Below, piece by piece: positions 16,145 to 25,181 of a DNA stretch of 64,000 nt. This DNA is from a virus. Below the pieces are notes generated by a model. That model was not told where the DNA came from and did no database searches. It was given only the letters and a program-made list of their open reading frames with translations. Made by a program: the position numbers and the translations under genes. The stretch lies in the IMG/VR virus record IMGVR_UViG_3300044960_000921, positions 62,001 through 126,000 of that record. One strand, given 5' to 3'. Each line of letters opens with the position of its first letter. The stretch's first letter is position 1.

Positions 16145-17791
16145 TTACAGCTTGATGATCCAGTTGCAGATGAAGCCCGGCGGCATGTTGTTGTGCGCCT
16201 GGCCGCCGCCCGTGGAGCCGGTGGGCGGATTCGTCTGATAGCTCGGTGAGGGAGCGCTGCCGTCGTTGCTGAAGTAAGGGGTCGCGCTGTAGGCGCCGGT
16301 ACCGCCGACGCCGCCCGTCTTGCCGGTGATCTCGTGCGTGTGGCCGGGGATCTGGTTTACCGTCAGCGTCACGTTCTCGGCGCCGCCAGTCGCGCCGAGC
16401 GTCGTGCCCGTGACGCCAGAGCCGGCATTGGTAATGCGATTCGCGGCCGATCCGCCCATGTTGTCCCGGCCGAACAGCCCTCGGCCCCGGAGGTCCGGCA
16501 GGCTGATCCGCTTGTTCGCCGCCCAGTCAGTCGCCGCATCCACGCCGCGAATCGAGGCCGCGCCGCCGCTCGTAAAGATCGGGATTTCGGCGTCCGTGTA
16601 GTCGGCCCACAGTGCGTTGAACAGGGCCTGCGTGTCGGCGTTGGCCCGTGCCGTGGCCCCGGAAGAGGCGGAGCCGATGGTCTGGCCGGAGCAGAGCAGC
16701 CAGCCGGAGGGGATGGTGTTGACCAGCAACGGCCAGCAGATGCCCGTCGGCACCCTGCCACCGATATTAATGAGCGCTTGCTCCGGGTTCGACACGTCGG
16801 AGAGATTGTTCGCCGGGAGCAGCCCGGTGGCCGAGGCCGCGGTGAACCCCTGGAGCTGCCATCGGTTGCCGTTGGCGTCGTAGACCAGCGTGTAGATGCC
16901 GTTGGCCACCATCGCGTTCGCCGTCAGGGCCGCCCCGCTCGTTGTCACCACCGCGACGTTGCCGAGGCCGTTCGTGTTCATGACCGTCGCCCCGGTGACC
17001 GAGTTCGCCACCTTGACCGCGACCCGCATCCCGTTCGTCAGCGCGGCCGGGGCCGGGTTCAGGGCGATGTTGATCTGGTTCGCCGCCCCGCTCGTGTCCT
17101 GTGCGAACGTCACGGCCCCGCTCTGGATCGTGGAGAGCATCGCGGGCAGCTTTGCGTCGATGAAAGGGGCGGTCGCCAACCTCACGATATCGGGGCTCGT
17201 GATGGTCGTCTGGCCGTTGGCCACCGTGACGGCGTAGAGGCCGACGTAGCCCGCGTCGGGGGCCGGCGTCGCCTGCGTGCCGGTGGTGGCGGAGGTGCCC
17301 GCCTTCACGCCCAGGAGGCAGACCCCCTTGCGGACCGTGTTCTGCGACACGCCCGAGTTGTTCGGGCCGCTCCAGGCCTGGGTCGGGTCGGAGGCGTTGT
17401 AGTACGGCAGCACCGTCGCCCCCGCGTCGAGATCCTGATAGGCCGCCTGGATCAGGTAGACGATGGAGTGCCCCGTCGTGGCCGGGGCCGGGCAGTTGAA
17501 CGACTGAGCGGTGAGCGAGATGCCCTGCTTGACGATCTGGTTGGTGGTATCCGCCGGGATCGTGCCGTAGGCCGTGCCGTCGACGTTCTGCAGGCTGTGG
17601 ATCGAGCCGGGGCCAATCAGCACGGTCATATCCGCGGGGCTGTTCGGTGTGCAGGCGAGGCCGTCGACCGACAGGCTCGTGCCGAGCACCGCGCGCATGA
17701 GGAAGCCGAGTGCCACCATCGTGTTCTTGTTGGTGAGCAGCAGGTCGGTTTCGAGCGGGATCTGGCCCTGGTACACGATCTCACGATCCAT
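16145..17791 (-). CDS. tail fibre protein with C-terminal tail-collar domain
   Basis: 548 residues. The last about 190 are a phage tail collar domain: PSGWLLCSGQTIG, ISLPDLRGRGLFGRDNMGG, ENVTLTVNQIPGHTHE, and the terminal MPPGFICNWIIKL. The upstream shaft is beta-rich with repeated TITSPDIVRLA-type strands. The N-terminus (MDREIVYQGQIPLETDLL) would dock on the baseplate. It lies directly after the baseplate I-like gene, as expected for the first fibre. Confidence 0.85.
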   Translation of the reverse strand: MDREIVYQGQIPLETDLLLTNKNTMVALGFLMRAVLGTSLSVDGLACTPNSPADMTVLIGPGSIHSLQNVDGTAYGTIPADTTNQIVKQGISLTAQSFNCPAPATTGHSIVYLIQAAYQDLDAGATVLPYYNASDPTQAWSGPNNSGVSQNTVRKGVCLLGVKAGTSATTGTQATPAPDAGYVGLYAVTVANGQTTITSPDIVRLATAPFIDAKLPAMLSTIQSGAVTFAQDTSGAANQINIALNPAPAALTNGMRVAVKVANSVTGATVMNTNGLGNVAVVTTSGAALTANAMVANGIYTLVYDANGNRWQLQGFTAASATGLLPANNLSDVSNPEQALINIGGRVPTGICWPLLVNTIPSGWLLCSGQTIGSASSGATARANADTQALFNALWADYTDAEIPIFTSGGAASIRGVDAATDWAANKRISLPDLRGRGLFGRDNMGGSAANRITNAGSGVTGTTLGATGGAENVTLTVNQIPGHTHEITGKTGGVGGTGAYSATPYFSNDGSAPSPSYQTNPPTGSTGGGQAHNNMPPGFICNWIIKL

Positions 17792-17806
17792 AAGGTCTCC
17801 TGGTTG

Positions 17807-18472
17807 TTAGCTTTGAATCTGGGTCCACACCGTGGTCGCGGCAGGCTTCACCGCGTCGACAGCGGCGTAGATGTCCGCATCCGTCACGGCGCCCTGGACG
17901 AGCGCGAGGCTTGCGTACATCGCCTGGCTTGCCTGGCCGTAGCCGCCACTCGGGACGCCGTACCCGGCGATGTTGGGGATGCCTTGCCCGAGCGGCCGGT
18001 AGGCGACCACGAAGGCCTGGTGGGGCATCTCCAACGAGCCGTAGCCGCCGCCCACGCCGTAGCCCACGCCGCCCACGCCGTAGCCGCCCGTATCGTCGGG
18101 CCTGCTCGGCTCGAACACCCACGGGGTGCGGCCGGTGAGGATCTCCAGCGTCCGGATCAGGCCCCTGCGGGTGCCCTTCTCGGGGAACAGGGCGGCGAGG
18201 ATACGCGTGCGATACGCGTCGTCGGTCTCCTGCCGCTTGCGGGGCAGCCCGGAGCCGAAGAAATCGAAGGCGATCAGGTCGAGGAAGCCGTCGGTGGCCG
18301 TGCCGATGCGGCACTGCCTCCGGGCGTAGTCGGCCAGCCCGTAGGCTGCGGCCAGCGCCCAGCCGATGCCGGCCAGCACGCCGTCGAGGATGGGGGTCTC
18401 GTCGCGGAACCAGCCGCCCGGGAGGACGGCCTTGATTCGCGAGGAGAAATCGGATCGATCACCAGTGGCCAT
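17807..18472 (-). CDS. baseplate protein I / Mu gp48-like
   Basis: 221 residues. KAVLPGGWFRDETPILDGVLAGIG and LDLIAFDFFGSGLPRKRQETDDAYRTRILAALF match the P2 gpI / Mu gp48 (YmfQ) baseplate family. It is followed by a Gly-Tyr-Val repeat (GGYGVGGVGYGVGGGYG). Its place after the J-like gene is canonical. The GIY-YIG gene upstream overlaps its start by 14 bases. Confidence 0.75.
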   Translation of the reverse strand: MATGDRSDFSSRIKAVLPGGWFRDETPILDGVLAGIGWALAAAYGLADYARRQCRIGTATDGFLDLIAFDFFGSGLPRKRQETDDAYRTRILAALFPEKGTRRGLIRTLEILTGRTPWVFEPSRPDDTGGYGVGGVGYGVGGGYGSLEMPHQAFVVAYRPLGQGIPNIAGYGVPSGGYGQASQAMYASLALVQGAVTDADIYAAVDAVKPAATTVWTQIQS

Positions 18473-19208
18473 TCATCTTCCTACGAATGTTTCGCAACGT
18501 TGCCGCTTCTGACAGAGCCTTCTTCCTCTCAGGAGATAGCACCCGGTTCATTGCTGCCTCTGACAACTTACGACGATGTTCCTCAGATTTAGGCTTGCCG
18601 CGATTTGCAGCAGACATTTTAGCGCGTTCCTCGGCAGTAGGTTTCCTGCCCTTGTTTCTGGCGCTGATGAGAGCCTTCTGCTCCGGCGTCATCGGTCGCT
18701 TCTTCTTGCCACGCATGATAGCTGCTACCTTCTCGGCGATTTCTCTGGGACGCTTCCGTCCCTTGAGTGAGGCGCTGATCTTGGCGCGCTGCTCTTGCGT
18801 GATGACTTTCCCTTTTTGTGATTCCGATATTTTTCGGATGACGTCTGGCGGCAGCTTCTTGCCTTTTCGGGCATTTGACAGCTTTCTGCGAGTGCTTATT
18901 GCCGTAACATGTCCGTTATGTCCGTCGCCGCCAGGACTCACGTTTGTGAGCTGGCATCCTTGGCTTCGGTAATATGCGATCCAATAACACTCTCGCTCGG
19001 CCCAATTATCGCCGACTTCCTCGATGCAACGGATTATTGGTCGCTTCCCTTCAGCTTTTAGCTTCCCTATCCACCGACCGGAATACACCTTCGGATTGGC
19101 CTCCATGTGCTTTGCAAGTCGATTGCAAAGGCGCATTGCGGTTTTACCTACATAGCGAACTTCGCCGGTATCAGGATCGCAAAGCACATATATTCGAGTA
19201 ACCCTCAT
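18459..19208 (-). CDS. GIY-YIG homing endonuclease with NUMOD3 repeats
   Basis: 249 residues. The GIY-YIG module is at the N-terminus: IYVLCDPDTGEVRYVGKT (Tyr7 and Tyr19 region), then Arg27 in RLCNRLAKH. The C-terminal half repeats a short helical DNA-grabbing motif of the NUMOD3 type at least five times (RRKLSNARKGK, IRKISESQKGK, RAKISASLKGR, KALISARNKGR, RAKMSAANRGK). The gene is visibly less GC-rich than its neighbours and splits the baseplate J and I genes, a free-standing homing endonuclease insertion. Confidence 0.9.
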   Translation of the reverse strand: MRVTRIYVLCDPDTGEVRYVGKTAMRLCNRLAKHMEANPKVYSGRWIGKLKAEGKRPIIRCIEEVGDNWAERECYWIAYYRSQGCQLTNVSPGGDGHNGHVTAISTRRKLSNARKGKKLPPDVIRKISESQKGKVITQEQRAKISASLKGRKRPREIAEKVAAIMRGKKKRPMTPEQKALISARNKGRKPTAEERAKMSAANRGKPKSEEHRRKLSEAAMNRVLSPERKKALSEAATLRNIRRKMNGHW

Positions 19209-19217
19209 ATCCCAGTG

Positions 19218-20339
19218 CTAGCCGATGGTCATGACTCCTGCAACAATTCGTTGTTTTTGGTTGGCGGCCAGGTCTGCCGTGCCGCCGTTGAGTTCGACCC
19301 CGGTCACGTTCTGCACGCCCGGCACCCCGTAGGCGACGCTGGCGATCTGTGTGTAGGGCACCGACACGCCGAGCTTGAGGCTGTTCAGGAAGTTCGTGAG
19401 CGCCACCCCGACGTTGCCGACGACGGTCGGGTGGTTGTAGCCGGGCGCGGAGGTGACCGTCATGGCCACGTTCGCCGTGACGATGGCGGGCGCGAACACG
19501 CCGAAGCTGCTGGTGAAGGGGCGGACCCCGTCGATCGCCGCGTTCACCTTGTTCAGCAGGTCGGCGGACGCCTGCCCGGTCCCGTCATCGACCACCACGT
19601 AGAAGTACCCCTGGTTGGCCGTGCCGTTGTAGTTCTGGTTCTCGGTGATCGTGTAGTTCAGGCCCTGCTGCACGCCGAGGATGGCAGAGCCGATGGCCGA
19701 TTTGGTGGCCCTGGAAAGCGAGGCCAGGAAGAGCACGAACCGGGCGCGGAAGTCGGCGTCGGGCTCGGCGTCCGCCCCGTTCAGGAATCCGGCGGAGTTG
19801 GTCACCGTGTCCACGCCAGCGATCGGCGAGGTGATGACGGAGATGGCCCCCGCCTGGACGTTCCCGCCGCTGCCCCCAACGACGGCCTGCACGGGCACGT
19901 TCACGCTGGCGGTGTTCGCCAGGATGACATAGCCGCCGAGACCGGCGTTATACGCGCTGTTGCTGGTATCGACCGTGACGGCGAAGGTCTGGCTGCCGTC
20001 AGCGGTCTGGACCGTGGCGCCGACCGGGACCACGGCCTGTTGCGTCGACGTGAACCGGGAGAACATCACCTGGCCGGTGGCGGCCCGGGCCGGGAGCCGG
20101 GCGAAGCCGAAGTCGGCGCACCAGGAGTCGAGGTCGGCCCCGACGCTCGTGGCCGCGCGGGTGAGCGTGAGAACCTGCAGGACGATGGCCTGGAGCCAGA
20201 GGAGCTGCCCGGCCACGGCCTGGGCGAGTGCCCGCAGGATGGAGCCGACGCCGAATTCGATCAGGGAGGACGCGGCGGCCTGGGTAGCGGTGGCGATCCC
20301 GGAGACGATCTGGTTGAAGGTGTAGGTCTGAAGAGCCAT
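19218..20339 (-). CDS. baseplate J-like protein (P2 gpJ / Mu gp47)
   Basis: 373 residues. LDSWCADFGFARLPARAATGQVMFSRF is the baseplate_J entry motif. GAVQV-like VQTADGSQTF, VVGGSGGNVQAGAI, and GFLNGADAEPDADFRARF follow in the usual order. It forms the baseplate wedge with the W/gp25 protein encoded just upstream. Firm by motif and by order. Confidence 0.9.
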   Translation of the reverse strand: MALQTYTFNQIVSGIATATQAAASSLIEFGVGSILRALAQAVAGQLLWLQAIVLQVLTLTRAATSVGADLDSWCADFGFARLPARAATGQVMFSRFTSTQQAVVPVGATVQTADGSQTFAVTVDTSNSAYNAGLGGYVILANTASVNVPVQAVVGGSGGNVQAGAISVITSPIAGVDTVTNSAGFLNGADAEPDADFRARFVLFLASLSRATKSAIGSAILGVQQGLNYTITENQNYNGTANQGYFYVVVDDGTGQASADLLNKVNAAIDGVRPFTSSFGVFAPAIVTANVAMTVTSAPGYNHPTVVGNVGVALTNFLNSLKLGVSVPYTQIASVAYGVPGVQNVTGVELNGGTADLAANQKQRIVAGVMTIG

Positions 20340-20348
20340 TCGGTGTCC

Positions 20349-20714
20349 TTACGCGGTTACTTCGAAGGCCAGAGTCTCGGTCCTGCCGGTCTGCGCCTCG
20401 ACGTAGACGATGCGCACGAAGACGCCGTTCAGGATGGGCGTGAGTTCGATCTGCGGCTCCGGCTGCTGCTGGACGCTGCCTTCCAGGTACATCTGCGAGC
20501 GGATCAGGGCCGTGAGCGCCGTCAGGTCGAGCTTCTGGCCGATGAACCTGGGAAGCCCCGCCCCGTAGTCCGGTTCCCAGATGTAATCGCCGGGGTTTGT
20601 CAGCAGGCGGCGCAGGATGCGCTGCCGGCTGAGGAGGGAGCCCTCGGCCGCCTGCAGCCCGCCGGTCGCCCCCAGGCCGAGGTCGCCTGAGAAGTAGTGT
20701 CCGATGTCTGCCAT
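20349..20714 (-). CDS. baseplate wedge protein, gp25/W family
   Basis: 121 residues. LLSRQRILRRLLTNPGDYIWEPDYGAGL is the gp25-like lysozyme-fold wedge motif as in Mu gp46. It lies between the V and J genes, the standard baseplate order, with 6-9 base gaps. Confidence 0.82.
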   Translation of the reverse strand: MADIGHYFSGDLGLGATGGLQAAEGSLLSRQRILRRLLTNPGDYIWEPDYGAGLPRFIGQKLDLTALTALIRSQMYLEGSVQQQPEPQIELTPILNGVFVRIVYVEAQTGRTETLAFEVTA

Positions 20715-20720
20715 GTCGCC

Positions 20721-21371
20721 CTACAGTTGCTCATTGGGCACGCCGCTGGTCCCGCTCGGGGTCGGGTGGGTGTGCGTGTTGTACACGTCTCTGATGTGCC
20801 CCACGGTGCCATCGGTGCCGTTCAGGTCCGTGATGTCGCCGGTGGCGAATATTTCCCCGTCCACCGTCACATCACCGGTGATATTCACGTCGCCGGTCAG
20901 GTTGAACTGCGAGGCCGAGGCCACCACGTTGCCCGTCACCGTCAGGTTGGCCTGGCCCGCCACCGTGGCGTTCAGGTCGCCCGCGGTGTGCAGTTCCACC
21001 GAGCCGTCGTTCCTGAACTTCAGGAAGCTGCCCGAGGCGTGCTGGAGCCAGAATTCGCCGGATGGCACCGCGAGCGGTCTCAGGGCGTCCCCGTAGTGGC
21101 GCAGGCCGACGATGCCAGCCTCCTTGCCGCCCTCCTGGAACCGCACCTCGACCACGTCCCCGACCTTTGGCGGCGCGAAGAGGCCCCAGCCGTTGCCGAC
21201 CCAGAGGCTGGCGACGGGCAGCCACCCGGTCTCCACGTCCTCGGGCTGGATGCGAACCTTGGCCGAGTAGGTGGCCGGGTCGTAGTTGCTCACGACGCCG
21301 ATGCGGGTGAGGGAGAGCTGGGTCATCGCCCGTGCCGCCTCCCGGCGCATCATGTTGGTCAAGCCGTCCAT
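20721..21371 (-). CDS. baseplate assembly protein V / spike
   Basis: 216 residues from ATG 21371, which shares one base with the stop of the D-like gene. The OB-fold part (RIGVVSNYDPATYSAKVRI, LFAPPKVGDVVEVRFQEGG) is followed by a repetitive beta-helix tip (DLNATVAGQANLTVTGNVV, DVNITGDVTVDGE) and a terminal THTHPTPSG zinc- or iron-binding-like end. This is the membrane-piercing central spike of contractile tails. An in-frame region upstream to 21617 is antisense-like and overlaps the D gene, so I excluded it. Confidence 0.88.
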   Translation of the reverse strand: MDGLTNMMRREAARAMTQLSLTRIGVVSNYDPATYSAKVRIQPEDVETGWLPVASLWVGNGWGLFAPPKVGDVVEVRFQEGGKEAGIVGLRHYGDALRPLAVPSGEFWLQHASGSFLKFRNDGSVELHTAGDLNATVAGQANLTVTGNVVASASQFNLTGDVNITGDVTVDGEIFATGDITDLNGTDGTVGHIRDVYNTHTHPTPSGTSGVPNEQL

Positions 21372-22468
21372 CAGCCGATCACCACCGTGCTCTGGGTGCC
21401 GTGGTTCTTGGCGCGCAGGTCCATGCGGTATCCCTCCTCGAACGAGATGCGGCGGGTGACCGAATCCGGGTAATAGAGCTGGTCCCAGCCGTTGCCGGCC
21501 CCGACCAGATGGATCATCGCCCGCGTGGTGAGCTTGCTGTCGCCGGGGAGGCTCGCGGTCAGCACGCGCTCGTGCCGGGTGATCTCCTCGGCCTTCGCCT
21601 TCGCCAGGGCAAGGCACTGGTCCCGGGTCAGGTTCGGGACGTTGAAGCTATAGGTCTGGAACGCCCTGCGCCCCGCTTCCCTCTCGCCGTTCGCCAGCCG
21701 CGCGACCCGAAATTCGACCTTGAAGGCCCGCTGCAGCTTCTGGTTCCAGCTCCGCACGATGACGATCACGTCCCTGGCCAGCGTCTGCGACCGGCTCAGG
21801 CGGATGTCGAGGGCGTTGGAGGCCAGCGCCGCCTCGTCCCAGGCGATCTTGTAAGCCGGGTTGGTGGGCAGCGGGGACGGCTCGAAGTGCAGCCGGTCGC
21901 CGGTCACCCAGACGTCGAACCCTTCCTGCTCGGCGAGGTAGACGAGCAGGTCCCACTCGGATTGCTCCTGGGTCAGCACGACGTGCTCGTGGCTGTAGTA
22001 GGTGCCCGCCTTGGTGCTCGTGGCCTGGACTTTCGAGAGGAGGCCGTGGCGGTCGGCCAGCGTCTCGGCGATCTGGCTGGCGGTCTGGTTGACGAACTTC
22101 TCGGCGGTCTTGGCGTCGATCAGCGGGGCCGACAGGTCCCGCCCGCTCAGGGTGATGGTCCGGCGCACCGGGTCGTAGTCGATCTCGTCCACCTGCCCCA
22201 GGATCAGCGGCATCAGCCGCTCGCCCGCGAACCCGGCGGCGATGCCGATCCGGTCGTACACGGAATTCGCCCAGTAATCGGGGCCGTAGGCGGCGGGCAA
22301 CTCGGAGAGCGCCAGGACTGCATGGAAGGTGTCCGAGGCGAAGTGCGTGTTGTTCGTCACCTCGGCCTCGATCAGGCCCGGGATGGGGATGCCGTTGACG
22401 GTGAGCTCGACGACCGGCCGGCGGACGTCGCTCAGGACGACGGGGTTCAGGTCACCGAGCAGGAACAA
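21371..22468 (-). CDS. tail hub protein D (late-control-D-like)
   Basis: About 365 residues. VVELTVNGIPIPG, VDEIDYDPVRRTITLSGRDLSAPLIDAKT and EWDLLVYLAEQEGFDVWVTGDRLHFEP match the P2 gpD / Mu gp44 hub family. The start is decided by TTG 22468, with a GGAGG site five bases upstream inside the end of the X gene. No ATG or GTG start fits, and the longer reading frame to 22597 is the shadow of gene X. The hub links tube and baseplate. Confidence 0.82.
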   Translation of the reverse strand: MFLLGDLNPVVLSDVRRPVVELTVNGIPIPGLIEAEVTNNTHFASDTFHAVLALSELPAAYGPDYWANSVYDRIGIAAGFAGERLMPLILGQVDEIDYDPVRRTITLSGRDLSAPLIDAKTAEKFVNQTASQIAETLADRHGLLSKVQATSTKAGTYYSHEHVVLTQEQSEWDLLVYLAEQEGFDVWVTGDRLHFEPSPLPTNPAYKIAWDEAALASNALDIRLSRSQTLARDVIVIVRSWNQKLQRAFKVEFRVARLANGEREAGRRAFQTYSFNVPNLTRDQCLALAKAKAEEITRHERVLTASLPGDSKLTTRAMIHLVGAGNGWDQLYYPDSVTRRISFEEGYRMDLRAKNHGTQSTVVIG

Positions 22469-22643
22469 AGACGCCTCCGCCCGCGTTCCGGTCCGCCGCC
22501 GGGATGCGCAGTACCGCCGTGCCGGTGAGGAACGGATCGAGCAGCCCGTTGGCCTGGGCAATCCGGTTCCACTGCGTGGCGTCCCCGAGATGCTCAAGGG
22601 CCAGCACGAACAGGTTGCCGCCGGCGACGGTCACGGTTTTCAT
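22452..22643 (-). CDS. tail protein X (LysM-like)
   Basis: 63 residues. LFVLALEHLGDATQWNRIAQANGLLDPFL is a LysM-like fold as in P2 gpX, which helps dock the hub in the tail. It overlaps the D-like gene by 17 bases in another frame, and its own 3' end carries the ribosome site for that gene, so expression is coupled. Confidence 0.8.
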   Translation of the reverse strand: MKTVTVAGGNLFVLALEHLGDATQWNRIAQANGLLDPFLTGTAVLRIPAADRNAGGGVFVPAR

Positions 22644-22646
22644 TTC

Positions 22647-23438
22647 TCAGCTCCCAAAATTGCTGATGTTCAGCGTCATGCGCCCGAGCGAGTCGGACAG
22701 GCGGTGGAGATTGTTCAGCTGGGCAAAGTCGGATGCCTGCTCCACCAGGCCGGCGGCCATGTCGGAGACCGCCCCGCCCGCGGCCGGCAGCAAGGTGCCC
22801 AGCCCGAGGTTGATGTTCGAGATGGCCTTGCCCACCAGAGCCTGGGCCCCGGCGGCCGAGGTGAGCATTCCGCCCAGGATCGCCCCTTCCGTCGGCGCGA
22901 TGGCGGCGGTGATGAGGTTGGTGGACCACGGCACGCCCGCCTGGAAGTTGCTGAAGCCGGCGGCCACGCCGTCCACGGCGGCGCTGATCTCCTCGCTCCC
23001 AATCAGGTCGCTCAGCCCGGCGGCTTCCACCAGGTCTGAAGCCAGCGACTCGGCCAGGCCGGCGGCGAAAGACGCAATGGCCTGAGCCTCGTCCAGGACC
23101 ACGGTGCAAACGATGCTATAGGGGATTTCGTGCGGGCTCTGGTAGTTGGCCTCGAACGAGCGGATGACGACCTGGAACCGGTGCAGGCCCCAGGCCAGCA
23201 GGATTTTTCTGCCGCGCCGCCGCATGAAATCCAGCAGGATACCCCGCTGCTCGCTGCTCGGCCCCCGGAGCCGCCCGGACCAGCGGATGTCGGCGTCGTT
23301 CGGGCCCATCGCGTCGATGACGCGGCCCCCGCCCGGCAGCTTGTGGATGGCCAGCTTCTGCTCGCCGCCGAAGTTGATGGTCTCGGGGATCTCGAAGCCG
23401 GTGAAGACGACCCCGCCGAGGGTGAGGGTGACGGTCAT
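22647..23438 (-). CDS. tail protein, distal-tail / DNA-circularisation-like
   Basis: 263 residues. The first about 130 are beta-rich (VTLTLGGVVFTGFEIPETINFGG, IRWSGRLRGPSSEQRGILLDFMRR, FEANYQSPHEIPYSI) and resemble distal-tail or Mu DNA-circulation-type baseplate proteins. The C-terminal half is helical and Ala-rich. Located between tape measure and protein X, so a tube-to-baseplate adaptor is likely. Family name is tentative. Confidence 0.65.
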   Translation of the reverse strand: MTVTLTLGGVVFTGFEIPETINFGGEQKLAIHKLPGGGRVIDAMGPNDADIRWSGRLRGPSSEQRGILLDFMRRRGRKILLAWGLHRFQVVIRSFEANYQSPHEIPYSIVCTVVLDEAQAIASFAAGLAESLASDLVEAAGLSDLIGSEEISAAVDGVAAGFSNFQAGVPWSTNLITAAIAPTEGAILGGMLTSAAGAQALVGKAISNINLGLGTLLPAAGGAVSDMAAGLVEQASDFAQLNNLHRLSDSLGRMTLNISNFGS

Positions 23439-23441
23439 GCG

Positions 23442-25181
23442 CTACCGGCCCCCGCCCGATCCCGAGTGACGTGGGATCGCACGGTAATCGGGCGCTCCGC
23501 CGGAGCCGGAGGGGCGGGACGCGGCCCGCTCGTTGTGCTTGTTCACGGCGTGCGCGACCTTCCGGCCGTCGATGTTGACGGTGGTGTGGATCTCGCGCGA
23601 GTTCTCCCGCATCGGCGGGCCGTAGCTGGGGGCCATCTTTCCCTTGAGCCAGCCGCCGACGGCCTCGCCGCCCTGCTCGATCATGTTGATGGGGTTGTAC
23701 TTCCAGCCGCCGATCGTGTCCGCATTGGCGACGGCCATGCCCAGCCCGACCACTTCCGCCACGGCGGCGGTCAGCGTGCCAAGGCCGGTGGCGGCGACGG
23801 CCAGCGGCAGGCCGGTGAGCGTGGTCAGGACCAGGCCGATGACCTTGAGGCCCGCCCCGGCGATCATCAGGGTGCCGCCCAGCGTGGCGAGAGCCGACAG
23901 GCCGCCGAACGTCAGCATCAGCCCCTGGGTCAGCGTTGGATGGTCGGCCGCGAATGTGGCGAGCGAGTTTAGGGCGTTCGTGAGGCCCCGCAGCATGGGG
24001 ATGATGACCGGGACCACGGTCATGCCGAGGGCGGTTTTCAGGGCGTCCCATTGGGCATCGAGCGCCCTGTAGACGGTGGGCGGGTCGCGCTTGATCAGGT
24101 CGTAATAGGCGCTGGAGTCTCCGGCCCCCTTGATCAGCTCGAAATCCTTCTGGAGCCGGGGCCCCTGCATCATGAGGATATTGGCCATGCGGCCCGCCAC
24201 GCGGTTCGAGAAGAGCCGCTCGATGACCTCCTGCTGGGCCTTCGGGTCGGTGATGCCCCGCTTGGCCAACTCGCCCTGCAGGAACTGCATGTAAAGGAAC
24301 GGGTTATCCTGGAAGAGCCCCGCGTTCTTCGCCTGGATCATCGCGCTCTCGCCGGTGATCCCCTTGACGCTCTGGAGCAGGCCCATCTGCTGCCAGACGG
24401 CCAGGGCCTTCTTGTCGATCCGGCCGCCCACGATGGCTCGGTACATGCTGGTCAGCGAGTTGCCGGTCTGGGACCCGCCCAGTTCCTGCACCAGCGTGGG
24501 GGCGATGCCGTAGAGGAAGTCGTTGCTGTAGCTCGTGCCGCCGATGCCCGCGTATTTCTGCATCTGGAGCAGCATCTGGGGCGTGACCTTGCCGCCGGAG
24601 GCGATGACCGCCCTGGTCATGTAGTCGGCCTGCTCCTGGAAGGTCTGCGGGCTCATCGACGCGCCGCGGAGTTCGAGGGCCTTGGCGGCGGCGAACGCCA
24701 CGTCCCTGGCGCCGATTCCTCCGGTCCCGTGCAGGGTGGCGTCGAGCACGGCCTGGATGCGCTGCATCTGGGGCAGGAAGTGGATGGCCTCCATCGTGTC
24801 GCCGAAGACCATGCGCAGCTCGCGGATGGCCTTGAGATTCTCGGTCGGGCTGCTGGTCATCACCTCGCCGGCGGTCTTCCAGGCGGCGGCGGTGGCTTCG
24901 GCGATCTCCTGCTGCTTCATCCCGGCGGCCTTGGCCAGTTCGAGCTGGTGGACGTACTCGCTGGCGGGCTTGACGGCGGACTTGATCAGGCCCAGCCCCA
25001 TGAATCCGGCCCCGCCGACGATGGCCCCGGTCAGCCCGAGCAGCTTGATCTCCTTGAGGGTCTTCTGGAGCTTCTTGGCCTCGAGGTCGGTCTTGACGAA
25101 GTCGCGGGCGATCAGGCCCAGCGCGGCGCTTACGTTGCTGTGCAGCGCCAGCGTGACTCCGACCTTGTAAGCCTCGAACAT
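23442..25181 (-). CDS. tail tape measure protein
   Basis: 579 residues. It has N-terminal helices (VSAALGLIARDFVKTDLEAKKLQ), a membrane-like Gly-rich segment (GLTGAIVGGAGFMGLGLI) and central phage-tail tape-measure motifs (RELRMVFGDTMEAIHFLP, AAAKALELRGASMSPQTF, FLYGIAPTLVQELGGSQTGNSL). A hydrophobic cluster (about 430-500) would insert in the host membrane at injection. At roughly 1.5 A per residue it predicts a tail near 85 nm. It follows the frameshifted tail chaperone, as in most tailed phages. Confidence 0.9.
   Translation of the reverse strand: MFEAYKVGVTLALHSNVSAALGLIARDFVKTDLEAKKLQKTLKEIKLLGLTGAIVGGAGFMGLGLIKSAVKPASEYVHQLELAKAAGMKQQEIAEATAAAWKTAGEVMTSSPTENLKAIRELRMVFGDTMEAIHFLPQMQRIQAVLDATLHGTGGIGARDVAFAAAKALELRGASMSPQTFQEQADYMTRAVIASGGKVTPQMLLQMQKYAGIGGTSYSNDFLYGIAPTLVQELGGSQTGNSLTSMYRAIVGGRIDKKALAVWQQMGLLQSVKGITGESAMIQAKNAGLFQDNPFLYMQFLQGELAKRGITDPKAQQEVIERLFSNRVAGRMANILMMQGPRLQKDFELIKGAGDSSAYYDLIKRDPPTVYRALDAQWDALKTALGMTVVPVIIPMLRGLTNALNSLATFAADHPTLTQGLMLTFGGLSALATLGGTLMIAGAGLKVIGLVLTTLTGLPLAVAATGLGTLTAAVAEVVGLGMAVANADTIGGWKYNPINMIEQGGEAVGGWLKGKMAPSYGPPMRENSREIHTTVNIDGRKVAHAVNKHNERAASRPSGSGGAPDYRAIPRHSGSGGGR

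Noticed and set aside
16334-18592. 752-codon plus-strand ORF opposite the tail fibre and baseplate I genes
   Set aside because: Arg/Gly/Val-rich shadow of the minus-strand genes, caused by high GC.
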